Below are positions 24,688 to 32,092 of a DNA stretch of 64,000 nucleotides, in pieces; positions within the stretch are counted from its first letter, which is position 1; each line of letters starts with the position of its first letter. The position numbers and the translations under genes were made by a program. Source of the DNA: DATBDE01 sp045805605 (GTDB lineage Bacteria > Actinomycetota > Thermoleophilia > Solirubrobacterales > Solirubrobacteraceae); assembly GCA_045805605.1 (NCBI GenBank), contig JBJMKX010000058.1:1-64000 (forward strand). The letters run 5' to 3'. Under the pieces are notes generated by a model. The model worked only from the letters and a program-made list of their open reading frames with translations. It was not told the DNA's origin and made no database searches.

Positions 24688-25242
24688 ATGACGCCCAGCG
24701 ATCCCGAACTCCTCGAGCGCCTCGACGACGACCGCACCGGCGAGAGCCTGCGGACGCTGTATCGACGCTATTCGGACGAGCTCTACGGCTTCGCCTATCA
24801 GGCCCTGGGCGACCGTGGGGCAGCAGACGAGGTGGTCCAGGACGTCTTCATCTCGGTGTGGCGGCACGCCGACACCTACGACGAGCGGCGTGGCAGCTTT
24901 CGCACCTGGGTGTACCGGATCGCCCGCAACGCGGTCATCGACAAGCGGCGCCGGCGGGCGGTGCGCCCGGCGCTGTCGGCCTTCGAGGAGTCGCCGGGAG
25001 CGGAACCGGGGGCGCCGGACGAGTCGATCGAGCAGGCCGCTCTGCGCTGGCAGATGGCCGCCGCCCTGGCGCGCCTGACGCCCGAGCACCGCGAGGTGGT
25101 GCGGCTCGCCCACTACGAGGGCCTCACGATGCGGGAGATCGCCGAGGCCAAGGGCCTGCCCATCGGCACCATCAAGAGCCGCGCCTGGTACGCGATGCGC
25201 TCGCTCCGGCTCACGCTCGAGGAGATGGAGGGGGCGGTATGA
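24688..25242 (+). CDS. ECF-subfamily RNA polymerase sigma factor
   Basis: Sigma-70 family protein with only regions 2 and 4, 184 aa. Region 2 (about 22-90) contains LYRRYSDELYGFAYQALGD, the EVVQDVFISVWRH core and SFRTWVYRIARNAVIDKRRR. Region 4 (about 125-178) has LTPEHREVVRLAHYEGLTMREIAEAKGLPIGTIKSR. The downstream gene encodes a zinc-type anti-sigma factor and overlaps it in ATGA, so this is a sigma/anti-sigma pair. A SigK-like group is plausible because the partner has an RskA-like C-terminal domain. The regulon is unknown, but the cupredoxin gene in the same operon is a probable target. Confidence 0.92.
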   Translation: MTPSDPELLERLDDDRTGESLRTLYRRYSDELYGFAYQALGDRGAADEVVQDVFISVWRHADTYDERRGSFRTWVYRIARNAVIDKRRRRAVRPALSAFEESPGAEPGAPDESIEQAALRWQMAAALARLTPEHREVVRLAHYEGLTMREIAEAKGLPIGTIKSRAWYAMRSLRLTLEEMEGAV

Positions 25243-25955
25243 GCGGCTGCGACGAGATCCGCCCGCAGCTGGGGGCCTACGTGCTGGGCGGGCTCGAGCC
25301 CGAGGAGGCGGCCGAGGTCCGCGAGCACCTCGAGCGCTGCCCCGAGTGCGCCCGAGAGCACGCGGAGCTGGCGGTGCTTCCGGCCAAGCTCGACCTGATC
25401 GAGGCGCCCGAGGAGGCGCTGCAGCGCCCCGCGCCGGAGATCGAGGAGGCGATCCTCGACCGGCATGCGCGCGAGCGGCGGGCGCGCCGGGTGGCCGCCG
25501 AGGCTTCGCGCCCTCGGCGACGGCCGCTGTTCGGCGGGCGTGGGCGGCTCGCCGCCGTGCTGGCGGGCGCCGTGGCGACGGCGGCGGTCGTCGCCGTCGT
25601 GCTGATAACCGGCGGCTCGAACCCGGTCAACCCGCCCGCGGCGGGTGCTGCGGTCCTCAACGCCGGGCCGGGCGCCCCGCGCGCCCATGGCATGGCGTGG
25701 CTGCGGTCGGTCCCGGCCGGGACGTCGGTGCGGCTGCGTGCGCTCGGGCTCCCCGGGGGGGAGGCGTTCGAGATGTGGTGCATCCGCTACGACGGCCGGT
25801 GGGTCAGCGCGGGGACGTTTCGCGTGGCGCGCGACGGGCATGCCGATGTCCGCCTGACCGCCGCCGTCCGGCGCGGCGAGTACGGCCAGATCCTCGTGAC
25901 CCCGCGCACGGCGCGCCGCCCGGCGGCCATGCGCGGGGCGGTGATGGGTTACTGA
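25239..25955 (+). CDS. zinc-binding anti-sigma factor with RskA-like C-terminal domain
   Basis: Membrane-anchored inhibitor of the upstream sigma factor. The ATG at 25239 overlaps the sigma stop and gives 238 aa. The N-terminal anti-sigma domain has the zinc motif HLERCPEC (His-x3-Cys-x2-Cys). A TM segment near residues 108-127 (LAAVLAGAVATAAVVAVVLI) is followed by an extracytoplasmic domain like anti-sigma-K (VRLRALGLPGGEAFEMWCIR, LVTPRTA). In that family, signal-driven proteolysis releases the sigma factor. A single Cys in the outer domain could act as a redox or metal sensor, which is inference. Confidence 0.88.
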   Translation: MSGCDEIRPQLGAYVLGGLEPEEAAEVREHLERCPECAREHAELAVLPAKLDLIEAPEEALQRPAPEIEEAILDRHARERRARRVAAEASRPRRRPLFGGRGRLAAVLAGAVATAAVVAVVLITGGSNPVNPPAAGAAVLNAGPGAPRAHGMAWLRSVPAGTSVRLRALGLPGGEAFEMWCIRYDGRWVSAGTFRVARDGHADVRLTAAVRRGEYGQILVTPRTARRPAAMRGAVMGY

Positions 25956-25975
25956 ACCAAAGGAGAGAGGACGAC

Positions 25976-26416
25976 ATGCAGCGAATCCTGGTTGCCGTTG
26001 CGGTGCCCCTAGGCGTCGGCGTACTCGTCGCCGGCTGTGGCTCGTCGGACAAGAAGGACACCACGGCCACGTCGGCCCCGAAGAAGACGAAGACGGCGGC
26101 GAAGTCGGCCTCCCCGGCGGCCGGCGGCAAGACGTCCAACCTCAGCCTGAGTGCCGACCCGAGCGGCGCGCTGAAGTTCACGGTCAAGCAGCTCAAGACC
26201 AATGCCGGAACCGTCACGCTTACGATGGACAATCCGTCCGACGTGCCCCACGCGATCGCGGTCGAGGGCAACGGCGTCGACAAGGACGGGCAGACCGTCA
26301 CCAAGGGCGGGAAGTCCACCGTCACCGCCAACCTCAAGCCCGGCAAGTACGAGTTCTACTGCCCGGTCGATGCCCACAAGCAGCAGGGCATGGAGGGGAC
26401 GCTGACCGTCAGCTGA
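25976..26416 (+). CDS. cupredoxin-domain lipoprotein
   Basis: Secreted, lipid-anchored copper protein, 146 aa. The signal ends in the lipobox LVAGC with Cys at residue 21, followed by a Lys/Thr/Ala linker. The beta-barrel domain has the ligands of a type-1 copper site: His in PHAIAVEG, then Cys, His and Met in the FYCPVDAHKQQGM region. Unlike most genes here it has a strong Shine-Dalgarno (AAAGGAGAGAGG), as expected for the third gene of the sigma/anti-sigma operon. Electron transfer or copper handling at the cell surface is likely. Its 3' end overlaps the convergent TetR gene by 8 nt. Confidence 0.88.
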   Translation: MQRILVAVAVPLGVGVLVAGCGSSDKKDTTATSAPKKTKTAAKSASPAAGGKTSNLSLSADPSGALKFTVKQLKTNAGTVTLTMDNPSDVPHAIAVEGNGVDKDGQTVTKGGKSTVTANLKPGKYEFYCPVDAHKQQGMEGTLTVS

Positions 26417-26966
26417 GGGCGGCAAGCACCATGTCCACCTCCGCCTCGGGCCAGCCGCGCGGCGCGCGGCCGCGCTCGACGTAGCGGGCGAAGTACGAGC
26501 CCACGAGCATGGCGACCGCCGCCTCGACGTCCGCGTCGGGGCGCAGCTCGCCGCGCTTCATGGCGCGCTGGAGGATCGCCCGCAGCTCGTCGCGGCGGGG
26601 CTTGACCAGGCGCTCGCGCCAAAGGGCGAGCAGCTCGGGCGTGTGCGGCTCCTCGGCCAGGACGGTTCCGAGCATCGCCATGCCGTTGGGGCGCTCGACG
26701 CCGCGCCGGAAATGCCGCAGGCGGGCGAGGAGGTCGGCGCGCGTGTCGCCGCTGTCGCGCGGCTTGCCGCGCTCGCGGTAGGCCGCCAGTGCGGCGGTGG
26801 CGAGTTGCGCCTTGGTCGGGTGGCGGAGGTAGACGGTCGGGCGCGTCACCCCGGCCTCGCCGGCAACGCCGTCGAAGGACATCCGCGCGTAGCCGTCGCG
26901 GGCCATGACGGCGCGGGTGGCGGCGAGGACGCGCTCGTCGATGTCGGGGTCCCGATTCCTTGCCAT
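26409..26966 (-). CDS. TetR-family transcriptional regulator
   Basis: Dimeric repressor, 185 aa from the ATG at 26966. The N-terminal helix-turn-helix is in DERVLAATRAVMARDGYARMSFDGVAGEAGVTRPTVYLRH (split across residues 8-48). The ligand domain ends with AVAMLVGSYFARYVERGRAP. It is divergent from the NADP-oxidoreductase gene with an 18-nt gap, so it probably represses that gene and itself. A TACTAT box (minus strand, 26973-26978) lies 6 nt before the ATG and supports this start over the longer open frame. Confidence 0.9.
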   Translation of the reverse strand: MARNRDPDIDERVLAATRAVMARDGYARMSFDGVAGEAGVTRPTVYLRHPTKAQLATAALAAYRERGKPRDSGDTRADLLARLRHFRRGVERPNGMAMLGTVLAEEPHTPELLALWRERLVKPRRDELRAILQRAMKRGELRPDADVEAAVAMLVGSYFARYVERGRAPRGWPEAEVDMVLAALS

Positions 26967-26971
26967 GCGTG

Positions 26972-26978
26972 TATAGTA
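26972..26978. promoter_or_regulatory. face-to-face -10 boxes of the tetR/oxidoreductase pair
   Basis: TATAGT on the plus strand (26972-26977) is 7 nt before the oxidoreductase ATG. TACTAT on the minus strand (26973-26978) is 6 nt before the tetR ATG. The two boxes share five positions, so RNA polymerase can serve only one direction at a time, and a repressor bound here would block both. Confidence 0.55.
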
Positions 26979-26984
26979 ATCGCC

Positions 26985-27644
26985 ATGCGGATCGGAATCG
27001 TGGGAGCAGGGCGGATCGGAGGCGGCGCGGCGCGAATGTTCGCGCGCGCCGGGCACGAGGTGCTGGTGAGCGGGTCGCGCGACCCGTCGGAGCTGCAGCC
27101 ACTGGCGGACGAGCTAGGCGGCCGCGTGGGCACGCCGCGCGAGGCGGTCGAGTTCGGCGAGGTCGTGCTGTTCGCGGTGCCCTGGCGGGCGGTCGACGAC
27201 GTCCTCGCATCGCTGGGATCGCTCGACGGCACGATCGTGATCGACACGACGAACCAGTTCGGGCCGGGCGGCTGGCAGGACCTCGGCGGCCGCACGGCGG
27301 CGCAGGTCAACGCCGAGCGCATGCAGGGTGCGCGCTACACGAAGTCCTTCAACACCCTGACCGCCGGCTTTCAGGCCGAGGCGTCGCAGCGCACGGGAGC
27401 GGACCGCGTCGCGATGTTCTACTGCGGCGACGACGGCGACGCCAAGGCGGTGGTCGCCGGACTCATCGAGGACGCCGGCTTCGTCCCGATCGACGTCGGC
27501 GGAACCGCGGACGCGGCGCCGATGGAGGCTCCGCGCCGCGAAGGCGCCATGTACGGCGAGGAGTACCGCGAGCCCGAGGCGCGCGAGGCGGTCGAGGCGC
27601 TGCGGGCAGGTCGGGAGATACCGGCGGCGCCGAAGTACGGCTAG
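26985..27644 (+). CDS. NADP/F420-dependent oxidoreductase-like protein (NAD(P)-binding)
   Basis: Rossmann-fold protein of the F420:NADP oxidoreductase/pyrroline-5-carboxylate reductase-like group, 219 aa. The dinucleotide loop is GIVGAGRIGGGAARMFARAG at residues 4-23. Later motifs are FAVPWRAVDDVL, DTTNQFGPGGW, and the substrate-region sequence YTKSFNTLTAGFQ, which is typical of the NpdG/DinB-type family. The substrate cannot be told from sequence. It is probably controlled by the divergent TetR. The stop lies just before the heptamer repeat. Confidence 0.82.
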   Translation: MRIGIVGAGRIGGGAARMFARAGHEVLVSGSRDPSELQPLADELGGRVGTPREAVEFGEVVLFAVPWRAVDDVLASLGSLDGTIVIDTTNQFGPGGWQDLGGRTAAQVNAERMQGARYTKSFNTLTAGFQAEASQRTGADRVAMFYCGDDGDAKAVVAGLIEDAGFVPIDVGGTADAAPMEAPRREGAMYGEEYREPEAREAVEALRAGREIPAAPKYG

Positions 27645-27647
27645 GCC

Positions 27648-27734
27648 TCAGGCATCAGTTCTCAGGCATCAGGGCTAGGGCTCCGGCCTGATGCCTGATG
27701 CCTGATGCCTGATGCCTGATGCCTGATGCCTGAA
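27648..27734. repeat. CCTGATG heptamer array with inverted CATCAGG copies
   Basis: Six perfect tandem copies of CCTGATG run from 27687 to 27728, with a partial seventh. They are preceded by inverted copies (CAGGCATCAG near 27653 and 27664), so the RNA can fold into several registers of a long hairpin. A 16-bp segment (27651-27666) occurs again at 59029-59044. Both copies sit between convergent genes, which suggests a bidirectional terminator or a REP-like mobile element. Slippage in the tandem array should make its length variable. Confidence 0.8.
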
Positions 27735-28005
27735 CGAGGAGATCGAGCTGCGGGTCGATTCCGCTGCTGCGCCTTCGTCGCTGCTGTGGACCTGCATGCG
27801 GCACTCGGGCGCGCCCGCCTGGGACGGCTCGGTGATCACGTTCGAGCTGCTCGATCGCGGCGAGTCGTGCGAGCTCGCCTTCCGCCATGAGGGCGTGGCG
27901 CGCGGGATGGTCGAGCCCGGCTGGGAGCGATTCCTCGGCAGCCTCGCCGACTACGTCGAGACCGGCGTCGGGCGGCCGTTCGTGGCCTCGCGTGCCGCGA
28001 GCTGA
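27730..28005 (+). pseudogene. 5'-truncated SRPBCC/AHSA1-family remnant
   Basis: The open frame from 27730 reads through IELRVDSAAAPSSLLWTCM and then GSVITFELLDRG, MVEPGWERFLGSLADYVE and TGVGRP. This matches the C-terminal half of AHSA1-like SRPBCC proteins. The N-terminal half is absent: the frame meets a stop at 27724 inside the heptamer array. The only ATG (27796) would begin mid-domain. I infer that the array insertion, or a deletion ending in it, destroyed the gene. The 3' end overlaps rlmN on the other strand by 55 nt. Confidence 0.6.
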
Positions 28006-28964
28006 CCGCACGCGGCGTCGATGTCGCGCCCCCGCGTGAGGCGCACGGTCGCCCGCAGGCCGTGCGCCTCGAGGGTGGCGCGGAAAGCCTCGATGGCGGC
28101 GCGGCTCGAGCCCTGGTAGGGCGCGTCGGTGGGGTTGTAGGGGATGAGGTTGACCTTGAACGCACGAGGGTCGAGCAACTCGGCCAGCGCAATCGCCTGC
28201 TCATAGCGGTCGTTGATGCCGCCGAGCATCAGGTACTCGACGAAGACGGGCATCCGCTTGCGCTCGTGCCACTCCAGGCACGCGGCGAGCACGTCGTCGA
28301 GCGGGTACCTGTCGTTGACCGGCATGAGCTCCGAGCGCAGCGCGTCCTCGGGCGCGTGGAGCGAGAGCGCCAGCCGGACCCTGGCGTCGCTGCGCGCGAG
28401 CCGCTCGATGCCGGGCACCCAGCCGACGGTGGAGATCGCGGTCCGGCGGTTGGTGATGCCGAGGTCGGGCAGGCGCTCGCACGCGCCGAGCACCGCGTCG
28501 AGGTTCATCATCGGCTCACCCATGCCCATGAACACGGCGTGGTCGACCGGCTGGATGCGGCGGAAGTGCAGCGCCTGGTCGAGGATCTCGCTCGTCTTCA
28601 GATTGCGCCCGAACTTCATGGCGCCGGTGGCGCAGAACGTGCACGTCAGCGGGCAGCCGGACTGGGAGCTCAGGCAGAGGCTGGCGCGCCCGTCGCGGTA
28701 GCGCATGAGCACGGCTTCGACGGGGCGCTGGTCGCTTGTTTCGAACAGGGCCTTGATCGTCTTGTCCTTCGCCTGCGCTTGCTGCTTCAACTGCAGCGAG
28801 GAGAGAGGGACTTCGGTTGCCAGTGCTTCCCGCAAGGCCGCGGGGAGGTCGGTCATCTCCTGGTAGCCGTGGGCTCCGCGCGCCGTCCACTGCCACACCT
28901 GCTGGGCGCGGTAGGGCGGCTCGCCGCGGTCGGCGAGGGTGCGCTCGAGGAGCTCGAGGTCCAT
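27951..28964 (-). CDS. rlmN: 23S rRNA (adenine-2503-C2)-methyltransferase / tRNA A37 methyltransferase
   Basis: Radical-SAM enzyme that methylates A2503 of 23S rRNA and A37 of some tRNAs. The 337-aa product has the cluster motif CPLTCTFC (Cys 104, 108, 111). It also has VFMGMGEPMMNLDAV, ISTVGWVPGI, LALSLHAPED, and a C-terminal Cys in IDAACGQLA that matches the catalytic cysteine. The N-terminal domain (PPYRAQQVWQWTARG) is typical of the family. Its stop codon lies inside the truncated SRPBCC gene. It is divergent from the pseudouridine synthase gene, 26 nt away. Confidence 0.95.
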   Translation of the reverse strand: MDLELLERTLADRGEPPYRAQQVWQWTARGAHGYQEMTDLPAALREALATEVPLSSLQLKQQAQAKDKTIKALFETSDQRPVEAVLMRYRDGRASLCLSSQSGCPLTCTFCATGAMKFGRNLKTSEILDQALHFRRIQPVDHAVFMGMGEPMMNLDAVLGACERLPDLGITNRRTAISTVGWVPGIERLARSDARVRLALSLHAPEDALRSELMPVNDRYPLDDVLAACLEWHERKRMPVFVEYLMLGGINDRYEQAIALAELLDPRAFKVNLIPYNPTDAPYQGSSRAAIEAFRATLEAHGLRATVRLTRGRDIDAACGQLAAREATNGRPTPVST

Positions 28965-28990
28965 GGGGCGCGACCTATCGTGGCAAAGCC

Positions 28991-29698
28991 ATGCGGCTGG
29001 CCAAGTACCTCGCGCATGCAGGCGTCGCCTCCCGGCGGGCGGCCGAGGACCTCATCCGCGCGGGCCGCGTGACCGTCGACGGGGAGGTGGTGGGCGACCT
29101 CGGGCGCCAGCTCGCGGGCGGCGAGGAGGTGCGAGTCGGCGGCGAGCTGGTCGGCGGGCGCGAGGAGCGCGCGGTGTGGCTGGTCAACAAGCCGGCGGGC
29201 GTGGTGTCGACGGCGCGCGACACGCACGGGCGGCCGACGGTGGTGTCGCTCGTTCCCGATGCGGGCGCGCGCCTCTACCCGGTGGGGCGCCTCGACGTCG
29301 ACACGACCGGCCTGATCGTGGTCACCAACGACGGTGAGCTGGCCAACCGGCTGATGCACCCGCGCTATGAGGTGCCGCGAACGTACGAGGCGACGGTTCG
29401 GGGCGGGCCGGTGGGGGAGGGGGCGCTGCGGGCACTGCGCGCGGGCGTGCGGCTGGAGGATGGGGTGACGGCGCCGGCTTCCGTCCGCGCCTTGGGTCCC
29501 GACCGCCTGGAGCTCGTGATGCACGAGGGCCGCAAGCGCCAGGTGCGGCGGATGTGCGAGGCGGTCGGGCATCCGGTGGTGGCTTTGCGCCGCGTGGCGT
29601 TCGGGCCTCTGCGCCTCGGTTCGCTTCCCGAAGGCGAGGCGCGCCGCCTGGAGGCCGCGGAGGTCGAAGCGCTCCGGACGGCGGCGACGAACGGGTAG
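28991..29698 (+). CDS. RsuA/RluB-family pseudouridine synthase
   Basis: Modifies rRNA uridines to pseudouridine. The ATG at 28991 gives 235 aa. An S4 domain covers residues 1-60 (MRLAKYLAHAGVASRRAAEDLI). The catalytic motif is VGRLDVDTTGLIVVTNDGELANRL, with the catalytic Asp in RLDVDT. The C-terminal motif HEGRKRQVRRMCEAVGHPVVALRRV identifies the RsuA/RluB/E/F branch. RluB of 23S rRNA is the most likely role, but subfamily is not certain. TATCGT lies 9 nt before the ATG. Confidence 0.92.
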   Translation: MRLAKYLAHAGVASRRAAEDLIRAGRVTVDGEVVGDLGRQLAGGEEVRVGGELVGGREERAVWLVNKPAGVVSTARDTHGRPTVVSLVPDAGARLYPVGRLDVDTTGLIVVTNDGELANRLMHPRYEVPRTYEATVRGGPVGEGALRALRAGVRLEDGVTAPASVRALGPDRLELVMHEGRKRQVRRMCEAVGHPVVALRRVAFGPLRLGSLPEGEARRLEAAEVEALRTAATNG

Positions 29699-29748
29699 GG
29701 AGCGGTTTGGGGGGGTGGGTTGCGAGTGCGTGGAAGGTTTGGGCCCCT

Positions 29749-30624
29749 ATGGGGGACCAAAGTTTCCACTCATCCGTCTGGGCGCTCGCCCGGCGGCAGC
29801 ACGGAGTGGTCGCGCGGGAGCAGCTGATCGACCTGGGCTTCACGCCAAAAGCGATCAAGCACCGCGTCGCCAAGGGGCGGCTGCATCCGGTCGGCCGGGG
29901 CGTCTACGCGGTCGGTCGGCCGGAGCTCACGCAACTCGGCCGCTGGATGGCGGCGCTTCTCGCGGTCGGGCCCGAGGCGGTCCTGAGCCACCGCAGCGCA
30001 GTCGCCCTCTGGGGGGTCGCCAAGCAACGAGGGAACGCCATCCACGTCAGCGTCCCCACCCATCTTCGTCGCCGCAGTTCACGCGGCATCATCGTCCACC
30101 GCCGCAACGAGCTGAACGCCACGACGCACCGCGGGATCCGAGTCGTGACCGTGGTGGATGCGTTGGTCGATCTTGCGGCGGAGGTGAGCGGCGACGAGCT
30201 CGAAGCTGCGATCAACGACGCCGACAAGCTCGACCTCGTCGACCCCGAGACGCTGCGCGCAGAAATCGCGGCCAAGCGAACGCCCGGCGCCGGGAAGCTG
30301 CGCGCCGTCCTCGACCGCTACACCCCCACGGACTCGGCCCTCGAGCGGGATTTCCTGCGGATCGTGCGTGAAGCGAGACTGCCCGAGCCGCGCACGCAGC
30401 AGCGCGTCAACGGCCACCGTGTCGACTTCTTCTGGCCCGACCTCAACCTCGTCGTCGAGACCGACGGCCTGCGTTACCACCGCAATCCGGCACAGCAGGC
30501 GGCCGATCGGGTCAGGGACCAGGACCACTTCGTCGCCGGCGTTCGCTCGCTGCGTTTCACGCGAGCCCAGGTGCGGTTCGAGCCGCGACGGGTGGAGGCC
30601 GTCCTGAGGGCCGCTGCTGCTTGA
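29749..30624 (+). CDS. AbiEi-like winged-helix protein fused to DUF559 endonuclease-like domain
   Basis: The ATG at 29749 gives 291 aa. The N-terminal part (ALARRQHGVVAREQLIDLGFTPKAIKHRVAKGRL) is the winged helix of the AbiEi antitoxin/DUF4095-like group. The middle part (AVLSHRSAVALWGV) matches the rest of AbiEi-type proteins. The last ~90 residues resemble DUF559 (Vsr-like PD-(D/E)xK fold), with DFFWPDLNLVVETDGLRYHR. No AbiEii-type nucleotidyltransferase toxin is adjacent, so the protein is an orphan. Such fusions are common and multicopy in actinobacteria, and their function is unknown. No Shine-Dalgarno or TANNNT box is obvious. Confidence 0.75.
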   Translation: MGDQSFHSSVWALARRQHGVVAREQLIDLGFTPKAIKHRVAKGRLHPVGRGVYAVGRPELTQLGRWMAALLAVGPEAVLSHRSAVALWGVAKQRGNAIHVSVPTHLRRRSSRGIIVHRRNELNATTHRGIRVVTVVDALVDLAAEVSGDELEAAINDADKLDLVDPETLRAEIAAKRTPGAGKLRAVLDRYTPTDSALERDFLRIVREARLPEPRTQQRVNGHRVDFFWPDLNLVVETDGLRYHRNPAQQAADRVRDQDHFVAGVRSLRFTRAQVRFEPRRVEAVLRAAAA

Positions 30625-30635
30625 ATGCCGCCGCC

Positions 30636-31001
30636 ATGCGCCTCTACGCCCTTCGCGGCGCCATCACCGTTCCGCGCAACGACGCGGAGGAGATCGTCGC
30701 CGCCACCGAGCGGCTGACGGCCGAGCTCCTCGAGCGCAACGACCTGACGCCGGACAACCTCGTCTCCTGCATCTTCACCGCGACCGAAGACCTCGACGCC
30801 CAGTTCCCCGCCGTCGCCGCCCGGCGGCTCGGCCTCAACCACGTGCCGCTCCTCTGCGCCCGCGAGCTGCCGGTCCCCGGTGCGCTGCCGCGCGTCATCC
30901 GCGCGCTCGTCCACTACTACGCTGACGACGGCCACGCACCGCACCACGTGTACCTCGACGACGCGCGCAAGCTGCGCTCCGACCTCGAAGGCGCCCAGTG
31001 A
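30636..31001 (+). CDS. aroH: monofunctional chorismate mutase, AroH class
   Basis: Rearranges chorismate to prephenate, the first step toward Phe and Tyr. From the ATG at 30636 the product is 121 aa, the usual size of the trimeric Bacillus-type enzyme. Motifs are RGAITVPRNDAEEI, FTATEDLDAQFPA, ARELPVPGALPRVIRALVHY and HHVYLDDARKLRSDL, with the active-site Arg residues conserved. A TTG at 30621 would add five residues. The stop overlaps the GTG of the aminotransferase gene, tying it to the aromatic pathway. Confidence 0.94.
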   Translation: MRLYALRGAITVPRNDAEEIVAATERLTAELLERNDLTPDNLVSCIFTATEDLDAQFPAVAARRLGLNHVPLLCARELPVPGALPRVIRALVHYYADDGHAPHHVYLDDARKLRSDLEGAQ

Positions 31002-32077
31002 CGATCGAGTTCTCCAGCCGCCTCCGCGACATCCCGGTCTATCCGGTGGCCGACGGCTACGCGCTGCCCGAGGAGATCGCGCTGCTGGCCTCCAACGAGT
31101 CGCCCGACCCGCCCCTGCCCGAGGTGATCGCCGCGGCGCACGCCGCCCTCGCCACCGCGAACCGGTACCCCGACCCCAGCGCCAGCCAGCTGCGATCCCG
31201 CCTGGCGGACCGCTACGGCGTTCCCGCCGCGCGCATCGCCGTCGGCAACGGCTCGTGCGACATCCTGCTCGCCGCCGGGCAGGCGCTGCTCGAGCCGGGC
31301 GCCGAGGTCGTCTACCCGTGGCCGAGCTTCTCCGTCTACCCGCACCTGGCGGCCGCGTCCGGCGCCACCGCGATCACCGTCCCGCTCGACGCCGACGACC
31401 GCCATGACCTCGACGCCATGGCCGCCGAGGTCACCGCGGCCACCCGCCTGGTCATCGTCTGCAATCCGAACAACCCGAGCTCGACCGCGCTCGAGCTCGA
31501 CCGCATCGAGGCCTTCCTCGACGCCGTCCCCCGTCACGTCGCCGTCATCGTCGACGAGGCCTACTGCGAGTTCAACCTGCTCGACGACCCGGACGCATCG
31601 ATCGAGCTCCTCGATCGCCACGCCAATCTCGTCCTGCTGCGCACGTTCTCCAAGGTCTACGGGCTGTGCGGCCTGCGGGTCGGCTTCGCCCTGTGCGCCT
31701 CGCAGGAGTTCCCTACCGCGGTCAACCAGGTCCGCCAGCCGTTCTTCTGCAATGTCGCCGCCCAGGCCGCCGCCTTCGAGGCGCTCAGGCACCAGGACGA
31801 GGTCGCCCGCCGGGTCGAGCGCGCCGTCGCCGGCCGTCTGCAGCTCGCCGGCGGCCTCGAGGAGCAGGGGCTGAGGGTGGCCGACTCCCAGGCGAACTTC
31901 GTGTGGGTCCATCTCCCAGACGACGCCGAGGAACCCCGCGTGATGGCGGGGCTGACCGAGCGGGGCGTCCTCGTCCGCGCCGGCACCGCGCTGGGACGCG
32001 AGAACGCCCTGCGCGTGACCGTCGGCACCGAGGACGAGAACGACCGCTTCCTGCGCGCCTTGCGCGAGCGCGTCTGA
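30998..32077 (+). CDS. HisC-family aminotransferase, probably aromatic
   Basis: Class I/II PLP aminotransferase of the HisC family, 359 aa. Motifs are LLASNESPDPPLPEV, NGSCDILLAAGQALL, CNPNNPSS, VDEAYCEF, and the PLP-lysine region TFSKVYGLCGLRVGF. Family members act on histidinol phosphate or, in actinobacteria, on phenylpyruvate and related aromatic keto acids. The gene overlaps aroH and precedes aroF-tyrA, with no his genes nearby. I therefore favour an aromatic aminotransferase (Pat/ArAT) over histidinol-phosphate aminotransferase. The leader peptide of the next operon begins 15 nt after its stop. Confidence 0.88.
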   Translation: MTIEFSSRLRDIPVYPVADGYALPEEIALLASNESPDPPLPEVIAAAHAALATANRYPDPSASQLRSRLADRYGVPAARIAVGNGSCDILLAAGQALLEPGAEVVYPWPSFSVYPHLAAASGATAITVPLDADDRHDLDAMAAEVTAATRLVIVCNPNNPSSTALELDRIEAFLDAVPRHVAVIVDEAYCEFNLLDDPDASIELLDRHANLVLLRTFSKVYGLCGLRVGFALCASQEFPTAVNQVRQPFFCNVAAQAAAFEALRHQDEVARRVERAVAGRLQLAGGLEEQGLRVADSQANFVWVHLPDDAEEPRVMAGLTERGVLVRAGTALGRENALRVTVGTEDENDRFLRALRERV

Positions 32078-32092
32078 AGCTGCTAGACATCG

